Below, in pieces: positions 1 through 5,510 of a DNA stretch of 13,257 nucleotides (within the stretch, counting starts at the first letter, position 1; the number at the start of each line of letters is the position of its first letter). The translations under genes were made by a program, and so were the position numbers. The DNA comes from CAZRIE01 sp964600075 (lineage in GTDB: Bacteria > Bacteroidota > Bacteroidia > Flavobacteriales > Flavobacteriaceae), in assembly GCA_964600075.1 (NCBI GenBank), contig CAZRIE010000115.1:1-13257 (forward strand). The letters are read 5' to 3'. The notes under the pieces are model-generated. The model worked only from the letters and a program-made list of their open reading frames with translations, ran no database searches and was not told where the DNA came from.

Positions 1-63
1 ATTATTGAATCCGTTAAACGAAAGTCAAATCGCCGTGAAAAGTCTATTGCGATAAAATACTAG
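1..63 (+). CDS. Possible 3' end of a gene entering from the left edge
   Basis: One plus-strand frame is open from the window edge to a TAG at 61-63. It gives 20 basic residues (KRKSNRREKS near the middle) and no family can be recognised. A second plus frame is also open as far as 55 and a minus frame is open across the edge, so coding is not proven. The support is indirect: plus-oriented hairpins with a T-run follow at 135-206. A mobile-element protein would fit the position beside a tRNA gene, but nothing in the short peptide shows that. Confidence 0.2.
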   Translation: MIESVKRKSNRREKSIAIKY

Positions 64-83
64 TAAGAAACAACCATACAAAA

Positions 84-104
84 TAGGACACCGATTAGGA
101 CACC
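84..104. repeat. Direct repeat of TAGGACACC
   Basis: TAGGACACC occurs at 84-92 and again at 96-104, with a 12 bp period (about one helical turn). It lies between the possible gene end at 63 and the tRNA-Pro gene. It could be a protein-binding site, such as recombinase arm sites beside a tRNA, or an operator. Function is unknown. Confidence 0.4.
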
Positions 105-134
105 TTCATATATGGTTTCAAAGCTATTCAAATG

Positions 135-163
135 AAACCAAGGAAAATTTAAATCCTTGGTTT
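135..163. terminator. Hairpin, probable bidirectional terminator
   Basis: A perfect 10 bp stem (AAACCAAGGA at 135-144, TCCTTGGTTT at 154-163) closes a 9-base A/T loop. T-rich bases end the stem in both directions. It lies between the plus-strand gene end (if real) and the minus-strand tRNA unit, so it could terminate both. It is a structure-based call; no long T-tract follows. Confidence 0.45.
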
Positions 164-184
164 TCATATGATTAGTACAAATTT

Positions 185-206
185 GGTATCGTTTGATACC
201 CTTTTT
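185..206 (+). terminator. Short hairpin plus T-run
   Basis: GGTATC (185-190) and GATACC (195-200) form a 6 bp stem with a GTTT loop, followed by CTTTTT on the plus strand. That is the form of a plus-direction intrinsic terminator. Read on the minus strand, the same hairpin lies just after the 3' end of the tRNA and is followed only by AAATTTG, so it could also protect or end the tRNA transcript. Confidence 0.4.
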
Positions 207-207
207 G

Positions 208-281
208 TCGGGATGACAGGATTTGAACCTGCGACCACACGCCCCCCAGGCGTGTACGCTACCGGACTGCGCTACATCCCG
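208..281 (-). tRNA. tRNA-Pro, anticodon GGG
   Basis: On the minus strand the sequence folds as a complete cloverleaf. The acceptor stem CGGGATG (281-275) pairs with CATCCCG (215-209). It has a D-arm with GCGC, an anticodon arm CACGC/GCGTG closing the loop CTGGGGG (anticodon GGG, reading CCC/CCU proline codons), and a T-arm GCAGG-TTCAAAT-CCTGT. Discriminator A is at 208 and no CCA is encoded. It begins 7 bp after the stop of the GIY-YIG ORF, and its 5' half is repeated at 534-584. No promoter-like box lies immediately upstream, so it probably depends on read-through from beyond the ORF. Confidence 0.95.
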
Positions 282-324
282 AAAATATTCAATTTTCGTA
301 GAGATATCTTTTAATACCCCGTTT
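231..324 (-). repeat. Direct repeat copy A (end of GIY-YIG ORF plus 5' two-thirds of tRNA-Pro)
   Basis: This segment repeats at 534-627 with a constant 303 bp offset and no indels. 255-324 matches 558-627 at 69 of 70 positions, differing only at 300/603. 231-236 matches 534-539 exactly. The intervening 18 bases (237-254), which are the anticodon arm, differ at most positions. The segment carries the last 11 codons and stop of the GIY-YIG gene, a 7 bp spacer, and the tRNA from its 5' end to the start of the T-stem. Confidence 0.95.
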
Positions 325-525
325 CTTTATTTTTCTTTCCAATACAATCGCTTCCGACCGGTTTCCGCAATTATAGACTTTTATTAGAATCCAAGGAACT
401 CCCTTGGAGGTATATTTCTTGCCGCCATTATTGTGGTTAACAAGAGGTTTTTCAAAATTGTCACTCTGTCCACAATAATAACGACCTAATTTTTCACTGA
501 ACAATATGTAGACCACATATTCCAT
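289..525 (-). CDS. Small GIY-YIG domain protein, probably catalytically impaired
   Basis: This 78-residue protein is essentially a bare GIY-YIG domain. VYI (5-7) and YYCG (16-19) are the two signature strands, H31-N-N-G is the usual His/Asn region, and E63 in LERKIKK matches the metal-binding Glu. The family normally has an Arg one turn before that His (pattern R-L-x-x-H); here the position is P27 (K-P-L-V-N-H). Loss of this catalytic Arg suggests weak or no nuclease activity. The length is near the 80-100 residues of stand-alone UvrC-N-like proteins. The start at 525 lies 8 bp after a truncated tRNA-like half (534-584) and the stop lies 7 bp before intact tRNA-Pro. The C-terminal 11 codons lie inside a direct repeat. 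The ORF is probably co-transcribed with the tRNA and may be a selfish or decaying tRNA-associated element; that is inference. Confidence 0.8.
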   Translation of the reverse strand: MEYVVYILFSEKLGRYYCGQSDNFEKPLVNHNNGGKKYTSKGVPWILIKVYNCGNRSEAIVLERKIKKRGIKRYLYEN

Positions 526-533
526 AAATTCTT

Positions 534-584
534 GCGACCATCCCGCTGCAAGAGGGATACGCTACCGGACTGCGCTACATCCCG
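534..584 (-). pseudogene. Truncated tRNA-Pro-like half with a replaced anticodon arm
   Basis: Read on the minus strand, 584 to 558 is identical to the 5' part of tRNA-Pro (acceptor 5' strand and D-arm), and 539-534 matches its variable-loop/T-stem start. The anticodon arm (557-540) is different: TCCCT-CTTGCAG-CGGGA, a 7-base loop with TGC at the anticodon position and one T/C mismatch in the stem. The T-arm and 3' acceptor strand are absent, and the sequence runs straight into the GIY-YIG start codon. It cannot be charged as a normal tRNA. It may be a remnant, a decoy or a recombination/processing signal. Confidence 0.8.
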
Positions 585-627
585 AAAATATTCAATTTTC
601 GTCGAGATATCTTTTAATACCCCGTTT
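534..627 (-). repeat. Direct repeat copy B
   Basis: This is the partner of 231-324. It begins on the minus strand with 11 codons and stop equivalent to the GIY-YIG C-terminus (627-592; Tyr76 replaced by Asp through the single base change at 603), then the 7 bp spacer, then the truncated tRNA half. Homology stops abruptly at 628, so the rest of a putative second GIY-YIG gene is missing. This fits a tandem duplication of GIY-YIG plus tRNA followed by deletion, or an element insertion that copied target sequence. Confidence 0.9.
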
Positions 628-697
628 TAAAATTCCAAAACCAAAATTCCTGATTCCAAAACGTAAGTTAATGGACACAGACTTTAAAATCGGATTG

Positions 698-705
698 CAA
701 AAATA
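698..705 (-). promoter_or_regulatory. Candidate -7 box for the tRNA/GIY-YIG transcript
   Basis: The minus-strand sequence TATTTTTG is a full match to the Bacteroidota -7 consensus TAnnTTTG. No TTG at the usual 19-21 base spacing upstream was found. It lies upstream of repeat copy B and downstream of the esterase stop, so it would drive the half-tRNA, the GIY-YIG ORF and tRNA-Pro as one transcript of roughly 500 bases. Confidence 0.4.
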
Positions 706-754
706 GAAAAGATATGTAGATTACCTTCCATCTTTCAATAAAAATAACCGAAAA

Positions 755-1672
755 CTATTCTAAACTTTCAATCCATTCAAAAAACCGATCTGTCCAACCT
801 CGTAAATGGGCATTATCTCGTGCAAGCGAAAATCCATGGCCTCCAGTAGGGTAAATGTGCATCGTCACCGGAACCCCTTTCGCGTGTAATGCCCTAAAGA
901 ACATTAAACTATTTGAAACCTTTACGCCCGGATCATCGGCTGCATGAAATAAAAATGCAGGCGGCGTTTCAGCTGTCACCTTTTCATCATTGGCAAAATA
1001 AGCCATAATCGATGGTTCTTTTTTGTTTGTCCTACTTTTTTCGGGCTCATTGTCCTTTGCGAGTCTTCTGATTACGGCATAGCCCAAAGCCATAAAATCG
1101 GGCCGTGCACTTTCCTTATCTATGTCATCGATGGGCTCATAAACTTTTTCATTGTAATGGGTACCCAAGGTAGCCACCAAATGGCCTCCAGCAGAAAAAC
1201 CGATTACGCCTATATTATTAGGCTTGATATTAAAATTCGAGGCGTTGCTGCGAACAATTCGCAGTGCTCGCTGTGCATCTATTAATGGCACTAGATGTTT
1301 ATCAGTTTGTGACACCGAAGAAGGCATTCTATATTTTACTACAATACCCGCAATACCCTTTCCATTTAGATATTTGGCGATGTCGGTACCTTCCCAATCA
1401 TAGGCCAAAATGTGGTAACCACCACCCGGAAATATCAAAACGGCCTCTCCGGTCGCGTTCTTTTCGGCAGGCAGATAGACGGCGATATCCGGCTCCTGTA
1501 CCTTGCCAATACGCAACAGGTCATCACCTTGAACATGTGTTTCCTTTTCATTAGACTTTACATAATTGGGAATTTTATCCTTTGGCCATAACGGAATGAT
1601 AGTATCCTGAGCGCTTAAAGAATAGCCTCCGAAAAAAAGTAAAACCAATACAATTAAAATCTTTTTTTCCAT
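755..1672 (-). CDS. Secreted alpha/beta-hydrolase, acetylesterase-like (paralog 1)
   Basis: This 305-residue protein has a cleavable signal peptide ending SLSA-Q (about residue 21). The alpha/beta-hydrolase fold is shown by the oxyanion strand FPGGGY (81-86), the nucleophile elbow G-F-S160-A-G-G-H, the acid in HAADD (243-247) and the catalytic H279 in GGHGFSLA. This arrangement is typical of BD-FAE/acetylxylan-esterase-like enzymes that remove acetyl or feruloyl groups from glycans; the real substrate is unknown. It is the last gene of the minus-strand operon, 55 bp after its paralog at 1728-2642, and the two align over almost their full length. Residues about 202-212 are dissimilar to the paralog although both flanks align, and a T-R-K-G string resembling the paralog's T-H-K-G is readable there in another frame. 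A pair of compensating indels is possible. Confidence 0.85.
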   Translation of the reverse strand: MEKKILIVLVLLFFGGYSLSAQDTIIPLWPKDKIPNYVKSNEKETHVQGDDLLRIGKVQEPDIAVYLPAEKNATGEAVLIFPGGGYHILAYDWEGTDIAKYLNGKGIAGIVVKYRMPSSVSQTDKHLVPLIDAQRALRIVRSNASNFNIKPNNIGVIGFSAGGHLVATLGTHYNEKVYEPIDDIDKESARPDFMALGYAVIRRLAKDNEPEKSRTNKKEPSIMAYFANDEKVTAETPPAFLFHAADDPGVKVSNSLMFFRALHAKGVPVTMHIYPTGGHGFSLARDNAHLRGWTDRFFEWIESLE

Positions 1673-1727
1673 GGTGGTAATTTTAAAAAATGCTTTATTT
1701 TAAACCTAAAGATGTTTATAAATTCCC

Positions 1728-2642
1728 TTACTCCAGATTTTCCATCCATTCGAAAAGGCGTTCGGTCCAACTTCTTAAATGAATATCTTTTCGAGCGAGG
1801 GAAAAACCATGACCTCCTTTCGGATAAACGTGAAGGGTTGCTAGCACTCCCTTTTCCTTCAGGGCTTCAAAAAACACTAGGCTGTTTTCAACCGGCACTC
1901 CCTTGTCATCGGCGGCATGTACTAAAAAAGTAGGAGGTGTCTCATCTGTCACTTGTTTTTCATTGGAAAAATGGGCGATCATCTCAGGTTTGGGCGCCTC
2001 CCCCAAAAGGTTTTTCTGCGAACCTTTGTGTGTTGATTGCTCTCCGAACGTAATTACTGGATAGCCCAAAGCCATAAAATCGGGGCGCGCACTCACCTCA
2101 TCTATTCCATCAATAGGCTTGTATACTTTTTCATTGAAGTGTGTGCCTAAAGTGGAAGCTAAATGGCCTCCCGCGGAGAACCCTATAATTCCTATTCTAT
2201 TGGCATCGATGTTAAAATCTTTCGCTTTGCTTCGCACCAAACGTAGGGCTCGTTGTGCATCAATCAAAGGAACATTATTCATGTCGGTTTGAGAAACAGA
2301 AGACGGAAGCCTATATTTTACTACAATACCCGCGATACCTTTGCCGTTCAAGAATTTGGCAATATCAGTACCTTCCCAATCGTAAGCCAAAATACCATAG
2401 CCTCCTCCCGGAAAAATTAACATTGCTTGTCCGTTCGAGTTCGATTTTGCCGGAAGGTAGACCTCAATTGTAGGTTCTTGTACCTTGCTTATTCGTAGTA
2501 CTCCATTTCTTTTGTGGATTTCTTTTTCGTCGGAGTTTATATGATTCGGTATTTTATCTTTCGGCCATAAGGGCATAATCGTATCTTGGGAAAAGCCGTT
2601 GAAACTCATCGCTAACACTGTCAGTAGTACTACTCTATTCAT
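1728..2642 (-). CDS. Secreted alpha/beta-hydrolase, acetylesterase-like (paralog 2)
   Basis: This 304-residue protein has a signal peptide ending near FSQ (residue 19), so it is probably periplasmic. The fold and triad are complete: FPGGGY (77-82), G-F-S156-A-G-G-H, HAADD (242-246) and H278 in GGHGFSLARK. It keeps the THKGSQKNLLG segment (about 204-214) that its neighbour has lost, so it looks like the more typical copy. It starts 23 bp after the VanX-like gene and belongs to the same operon. Known relatives deacylate plant or algal polysaccharides and oligosaccharides, and the sulfatases nearby fit a role in stripping substituents. Two esterases side by side may divide positional or sugar specificity; this is inference. 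Confidence 0.87.
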   Translation of the reverse strand: MNRVVLLTVLAMSFNGFSQDTIMPLWPKDKIPNHINSDEKEIHKRNGVLRISKVQEPTIEVYLPAKSNSNGQAMLIFPGGGYGILAYDWEGTDIAKFLNGKGIAGIVVKYRLPSSVSQTDMNNVPLIDAQRALRLVRSKAKDFNIDANRIGIIGFSAGGHLASTLGTHFNEKVYKPIDGIDEVSARPDFMALGYPVITFGEQSTHKGSQKNLLGEAPKPEMIAHFSNEKQVTDETPPTFLVHAADDKGVPVENSLVFFEALKEKGVLATLHVYPKGGHGFSLARKDIHLRSWTERLFEWMENLE

Positions 2643-2665
2643 GTTGGGTATTGTTAACCGGTTAA

Positions 2666-3388
2666 TTAATCACATTTCCATTTAAAATTGGCTACTTTGT
2701 CATTAGAAGCAGCGCTCAAATTGTAATGCCACCACTCGGTTCTGATTGACCAAAAACCATGTTTCTCCATAATTTCCTTTAGTAATTTTCGGTTATCCAA
2801 GACTTCCTGTGGTAAATCAAAATTATCATGGTAGGCCTTTTTTCCGAAGAAATCAAAATCGGTGCCCATATCAAGTTCCTTTCCTTCTAAAGTTTCCAGA
2901 GTGATGTCTACTGCGCCTCCCTTATTATGTATGGAACCCTTTTTTGGGTTTGCGACATATTGCGGATTCGGGACAATTTCCCACATTTTATATTGTACAG
3001 AGTTAGGGCGATAACAATCAAAAAACTTGATTCGCACTCCTTTTTTTTTGAAATTTTCACTTGCAGAGAGCAAGGCTTTGGCCGTTTTTACACGGGTATA
3101 GCATTCTGCACATTCATATACTTTTTCTTTTAAAAAATTGTTTTCAGTCGCATAGCGTAAATCGTATGTAAAGACATCGCTAAAATCGGCCAAACGCACA
3201 AAGGTTGTGTCAGCGATACTCTCAAAACTCTTAAAAGATTTTCGGGACTCGATTTGTTTCTGAGGAACACTGTCGGCTACCTCAACACTTTTTTTGGTAG
3301 CTTGCTCCACCTCCTTTTTTTTAGAAGGATTTTCTTTACAGGATAAGATTGCAATAAGCACAAACAAAATATGAAACAACTTCCTCAT
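2666..3388 (-). CDS. VanX/DdpX-like D-Ala-D-Ala dipeptidase lipoprotein (M15D)
   Basis: The protein is 240 residues from the ATG at 3388. A further upstream in-frame TTG at 3445 would add residues before the obvious signal peptide and is rejected. The signal ends at the lipobox AILS-C17, giving a lipoprotein, followed by a Lys/Glu-rich linker to about residue 60. The M15 core shows R127 in the C-Y-R-P motif, zinc ligands H154 and D161 in SIHNKGGAVD, the catalytic E218 and the third ligand H221 in EWWHYN. This is the full VanX-type set. The family cleaves D-Ala-D-Ala dipeptides, usually in cell-wall turnover. It sits 108 bp after the glycoside hydrolase and 23 bp before an esterase in a glycan operon, which is unexpected. 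It may act on another dipeptide or peptide cap. Two extra cysteines (C-A-E-C, 93-96) stand out. Confidence 0.85.
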   Translation of the reverse strand: MRKLFHILFVLIAILSCKENPSKKKEVEQATKKSVEVADSVPQKQIESRKSFKSFESIADTTFVRLADFSDVFTYDLRYATENNFLKEKVYECAECYTRVKTAKALLSASENFKKKGVRIKFFDCYRPNSVQYKMWEIVPNPQYVANPKKGSIHNKGGAVDITLETLEGKELDMGTDFDFFGKKAYHDNFDLPQEVLDNRKLLKEIMEKHGFWSIRTEWWHYNLSAASNDKVANFKWKCD

Positions 3389-3496
3389 AAGAATAGAAAC
3401 AAAACTATTAATTAGCTCAAGTTTAGAATTATTGTTTGAAATCAAACCTAAAATTTTTAAGCTGAAACTTAAATCTACCTACCACAAACCGAATAG

Positions 3497-5353
3497 TTAC
3501 TTCCTCGCAATAACAATCACCCAATCTTTATCTTTCAGTCCATTGTATGCCGAAAGTTCTACACTGTTCGGCTTGGTTATTTTCCAACCTTCGTTTTGCT
3601 TGTCGTAGAGCATTCCCCCTTCCATTGGGTCATAGAAAGCTATCGTAAAAGCTCCATCCCCTATTTGTAAATCGGTCTGTTCGCCTTTGGGTAAATACAC
3701 TACATAAATTTCATCCTTTTTCGCAAAACAAAAAGCCTTTTTATTATTTAATAACTCATCATGGCCTTGCATTTCCCAAAATGGCAAATGGTCATTAAAA
3801 AAGCGTTTGGCGTTGCTGCTAATCGTCCACCATCGGTCACGTGCCATGAAATCTTCTGCAGCCATATCGTTATTAGGGCCATCGAGTCCCCCGAAATACC
3901 AAGAGGTGCCTGCGGCCCCGGCCATTAAGCTTCCCCATAGACTGCTCCGCATAACCATGTCGTAGTTATTATTTGCGGCTGTATCGGTTGTTACCCCAAT
4001 ATCCCAATGACCGATCTCATCTAAATATACTACCCACGGTTTTTTCTTTTTCACAGAAAGGTCGAGCCATTTTTTTACCTCTTGATGTACTTCGGTAGTG
4101 TCGTACAGTTGCAAAGATGGAACCTCAAAATCTTTGTAGCCCAATAATGGCGTAAAGGTTTCCTTTATCGGGTCTAAAGGTCTGCCTTCCCTCCGTTCTC
4201 CCGTTACCCGTACATGGTTGTGCACGGCAATGGGGTGATTGTAGGGATCGATACTTCGAATGAAAGAAGCATAACTTTTTAACTGTTCAGAGGTGCGATT
4301 TGTCTCTTCGCCCAGGTTCCAGACCACTCCCAAATGGTGGCCGAATCGCGCTATAAGTTCTTTGTAGTACAATTTCCGTTCGAGACCGAGTTCGCCTTTG
4401 TTTAGAATCGTATCGTTTTCGGTTTCTTGAGTAAAGACGTTCATCGCAATCCCTAAGTTATCCATATGCGTAAAAACCTTTTCCCATTGCGCCAATTTAC
4501 TTACATCATAACGGGTCTGTTCTTCGGGAGCAATCCACGGCCAGACATTATCGCCATCGCCGTGTTCGTTCATCGTCATAAAATACAGACTGTTCATTTC
4601 TTTGGAAGCCAGGTAGTTCAAAGCGCCAATAATTGCCTTTCCTTTTTCGTCTCCCCAAGTAGGGTCTCCTTCTTTCCAATCTTTTTTATGGGAAGGGTAT
4701 TCGTGCAACCCATTGTTCAGAGTTGGTGTAACGGCTCCTCCTTTCTTGAAAGTGCCATCGAATTCATAATATGCCAAAAACGTTTCAGGACTACCCACTC
4801 CATTTTTCAAAAAGGCTCTTCCCGTTTCGCTTTCTTCCAAATACTGTTTGCCCACATAGGCCAGTTTTCCAGTTTTGTAAAATCCGGTAGCGGTAGAATC
4901 TACCCCTTGTATCTCAAAACTTCCGCTAATGTTCCAAACACTTTCGTTCTTTTTGGGCAGGGTGAACTGCTTTATGGCAATATCCTCTCCCTTCATGAAA
5001 TGGGCATCGAATTTCCATAGGCCAGTTTTTTTCGGTGAAAATTTCACCGTCCATTTATTTCCGCTATCGGCACCTGAATCAGCCGCGTCCGCATCTGTTG
5101 CAAAATAGCCATGAACGGTGTGCGTACTATCTCCGTTCATAAAGTTTACGATCAAGTTGTAATTCAAGAACGGATTAACAGTATCGGTCTCCGAAGCTAT
5201 CGGGCCGTGGAAGGTAATCGTTACCGGTTGCCACTTTTTGAGTACTCCTTCTAAAATATAGTTTTGGGAATTTTTCTTTTCGACGCAGCCTTGAATACTA
5301 AAGAACAGCACACAAATGAACACAAAGAACTTCGTTAGCCTGTGGGAATGCAT
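3497..5353 (-). CDS. DUF5060-type glycoside hydrolase, lipoprotein
   Basis: The protein is 618 residues from the ATG at 5353, chosen because it opens a clean lipoprotein signal (lipobox SIQG-C23). An upstream TTG at 5503 would add 50 unlikely residues. Residues about 35-133 are the Ig-like DUF5060 module (KWQPVTITFHGP, then TGLWKFDAHF). Residues about 160-520 look like a TIM-barrel hydrolase, with WNLGEE (345-350) and VVYLDEIGHW (441-450) as likely acid/base (E349 or E350) and nucleophile (E446) of a clan GH-A-like retaining enzyme. The last ~90 residues form a beta-rich domain resembling the collagen-binding-like tail common in DUF4038/DUF5060 proteins. The exact GH family and substrate are not identifiable by eye. 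It is the first gene of the four-gene minus operon and probably anchored at the outer membrane. Confidence 0.8.
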   Translation of the reverse strand: MHSHRLTKFFVFICVLFFSIQGCVEKKNSQNYILEGVLKKWQPVTITFHGPIASETDTVNPFLNYNLIVNFMNGDSTHTVHGYFATDADAADSGADSGNKWTVKFSPKKTGLWKFDAHFMKGEDIAIKQFTLPKKNESVWNISGSFEIQGVDSTATGFYKTGKLAYVGKQYLEESETGRAFLKNGVGSPETFLAYYEFDGTFKKGGAVTPTLNNGLHEYPSHKKDWKEGDPTWGDEKGKAIIGALNYLASKEMNSLYFMTMNEHGDGDNVWPWIAPEEQTRYDVSKLAQWEKVFTHMDNLGIAMNVFTQETENDTILNKGELGLERKLYYKELIARFGHHLGVVWNLGEETNRTSEQLKSYASFIRSIDPYNHPIAVHNHVRVTGERREGRPLDPIKETFTPLLGYKDFEVPSLQLYDTTEVHQEVKKWLDLSVKKKKPWVVYLDEIGHWDIGVTTDTAANNNYDMVMRSSLWGSLMAGAAGTSWYFGGLDGPNNDMAAEDFMARDRWWTISSNAKRFFNDHLPFWEMQGHDELLNNKKAFCFAKKDEIYVVYLPKGEQTDLQIGDGAFTIAFYDPMEGGMLYDKQNEGWKITKPNSVELSAYNGLKDKDWVIVIARK

Positions 5354-5410
5354 TGGTAATTGTTTGGATTTTACTGCCCATAAGATAGGGATATTTTCTG
5401 GGTGATAAAA

Positions 5411-5442
5411 TTGACTTCTTTTCAAATTTGTGATTATCTTTC
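5411..5442 (+). promoter_or_regulatory. Candidate promoter for the GH130/sulfatase operon
   Basis: TTG at 5411-5413 and TATCTTTC at 5435-5442 (7 of 8 to TAnnTTTG-type boxes) are separated by 21 bases, near the Bacteroidota -33/-7 layout. The predicted start near 5448 leaves a leader of about 63 bases before the ATG at 5511. Confidence 0.35.
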
Positions 5443-5473
5443 GTAAGAGTAATATACCTTTAGTTGATTGGAA

Positions 5474-5503
5474 GAAAGGTAATTTCAACCGTCTCAAACT
5501 CAA
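5474..5503 (-). promoter_or_regulatory. Candidate promoter for the minus-strand hydrolase operon
   Basis: On the minus strand, TTG (5503-5501), exactly 19 bases, then TACCTTTC (5481-5474) match the Bacteroidota -33/-7 pattern except for the final base. The predicted start near 5468 gives a leader of about 115 bases to the ATG at 5353. Because the opposing candidate start lies near 5448, the two transcripts would overlap by about 20 bases at their 5' ends. Confidence 0.4.
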
Positions 5504-5510
5504 ACACTGT

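Noticed and set aside
4466..5020. A 184-codon open frame on the plus strand
   Set aside because: It is antisense to the DUF5060 hydrolase, which has clear domain motifs; the plus frame shows none.
5354..5503. N-terminal extension of the hydrolase from a TTG at 5503
   Set aside because: The 50 added residues carry no signal, precede a clean lipoprotein signal at 5353 and cover the likely promoter.
5430..5510. N-terminal extension of the GH130 protein from a GTG
   Set aside because: It would put 27 basic residues before the lipoprotein signal that starts at 5511 and overlaps a promoter candidate.
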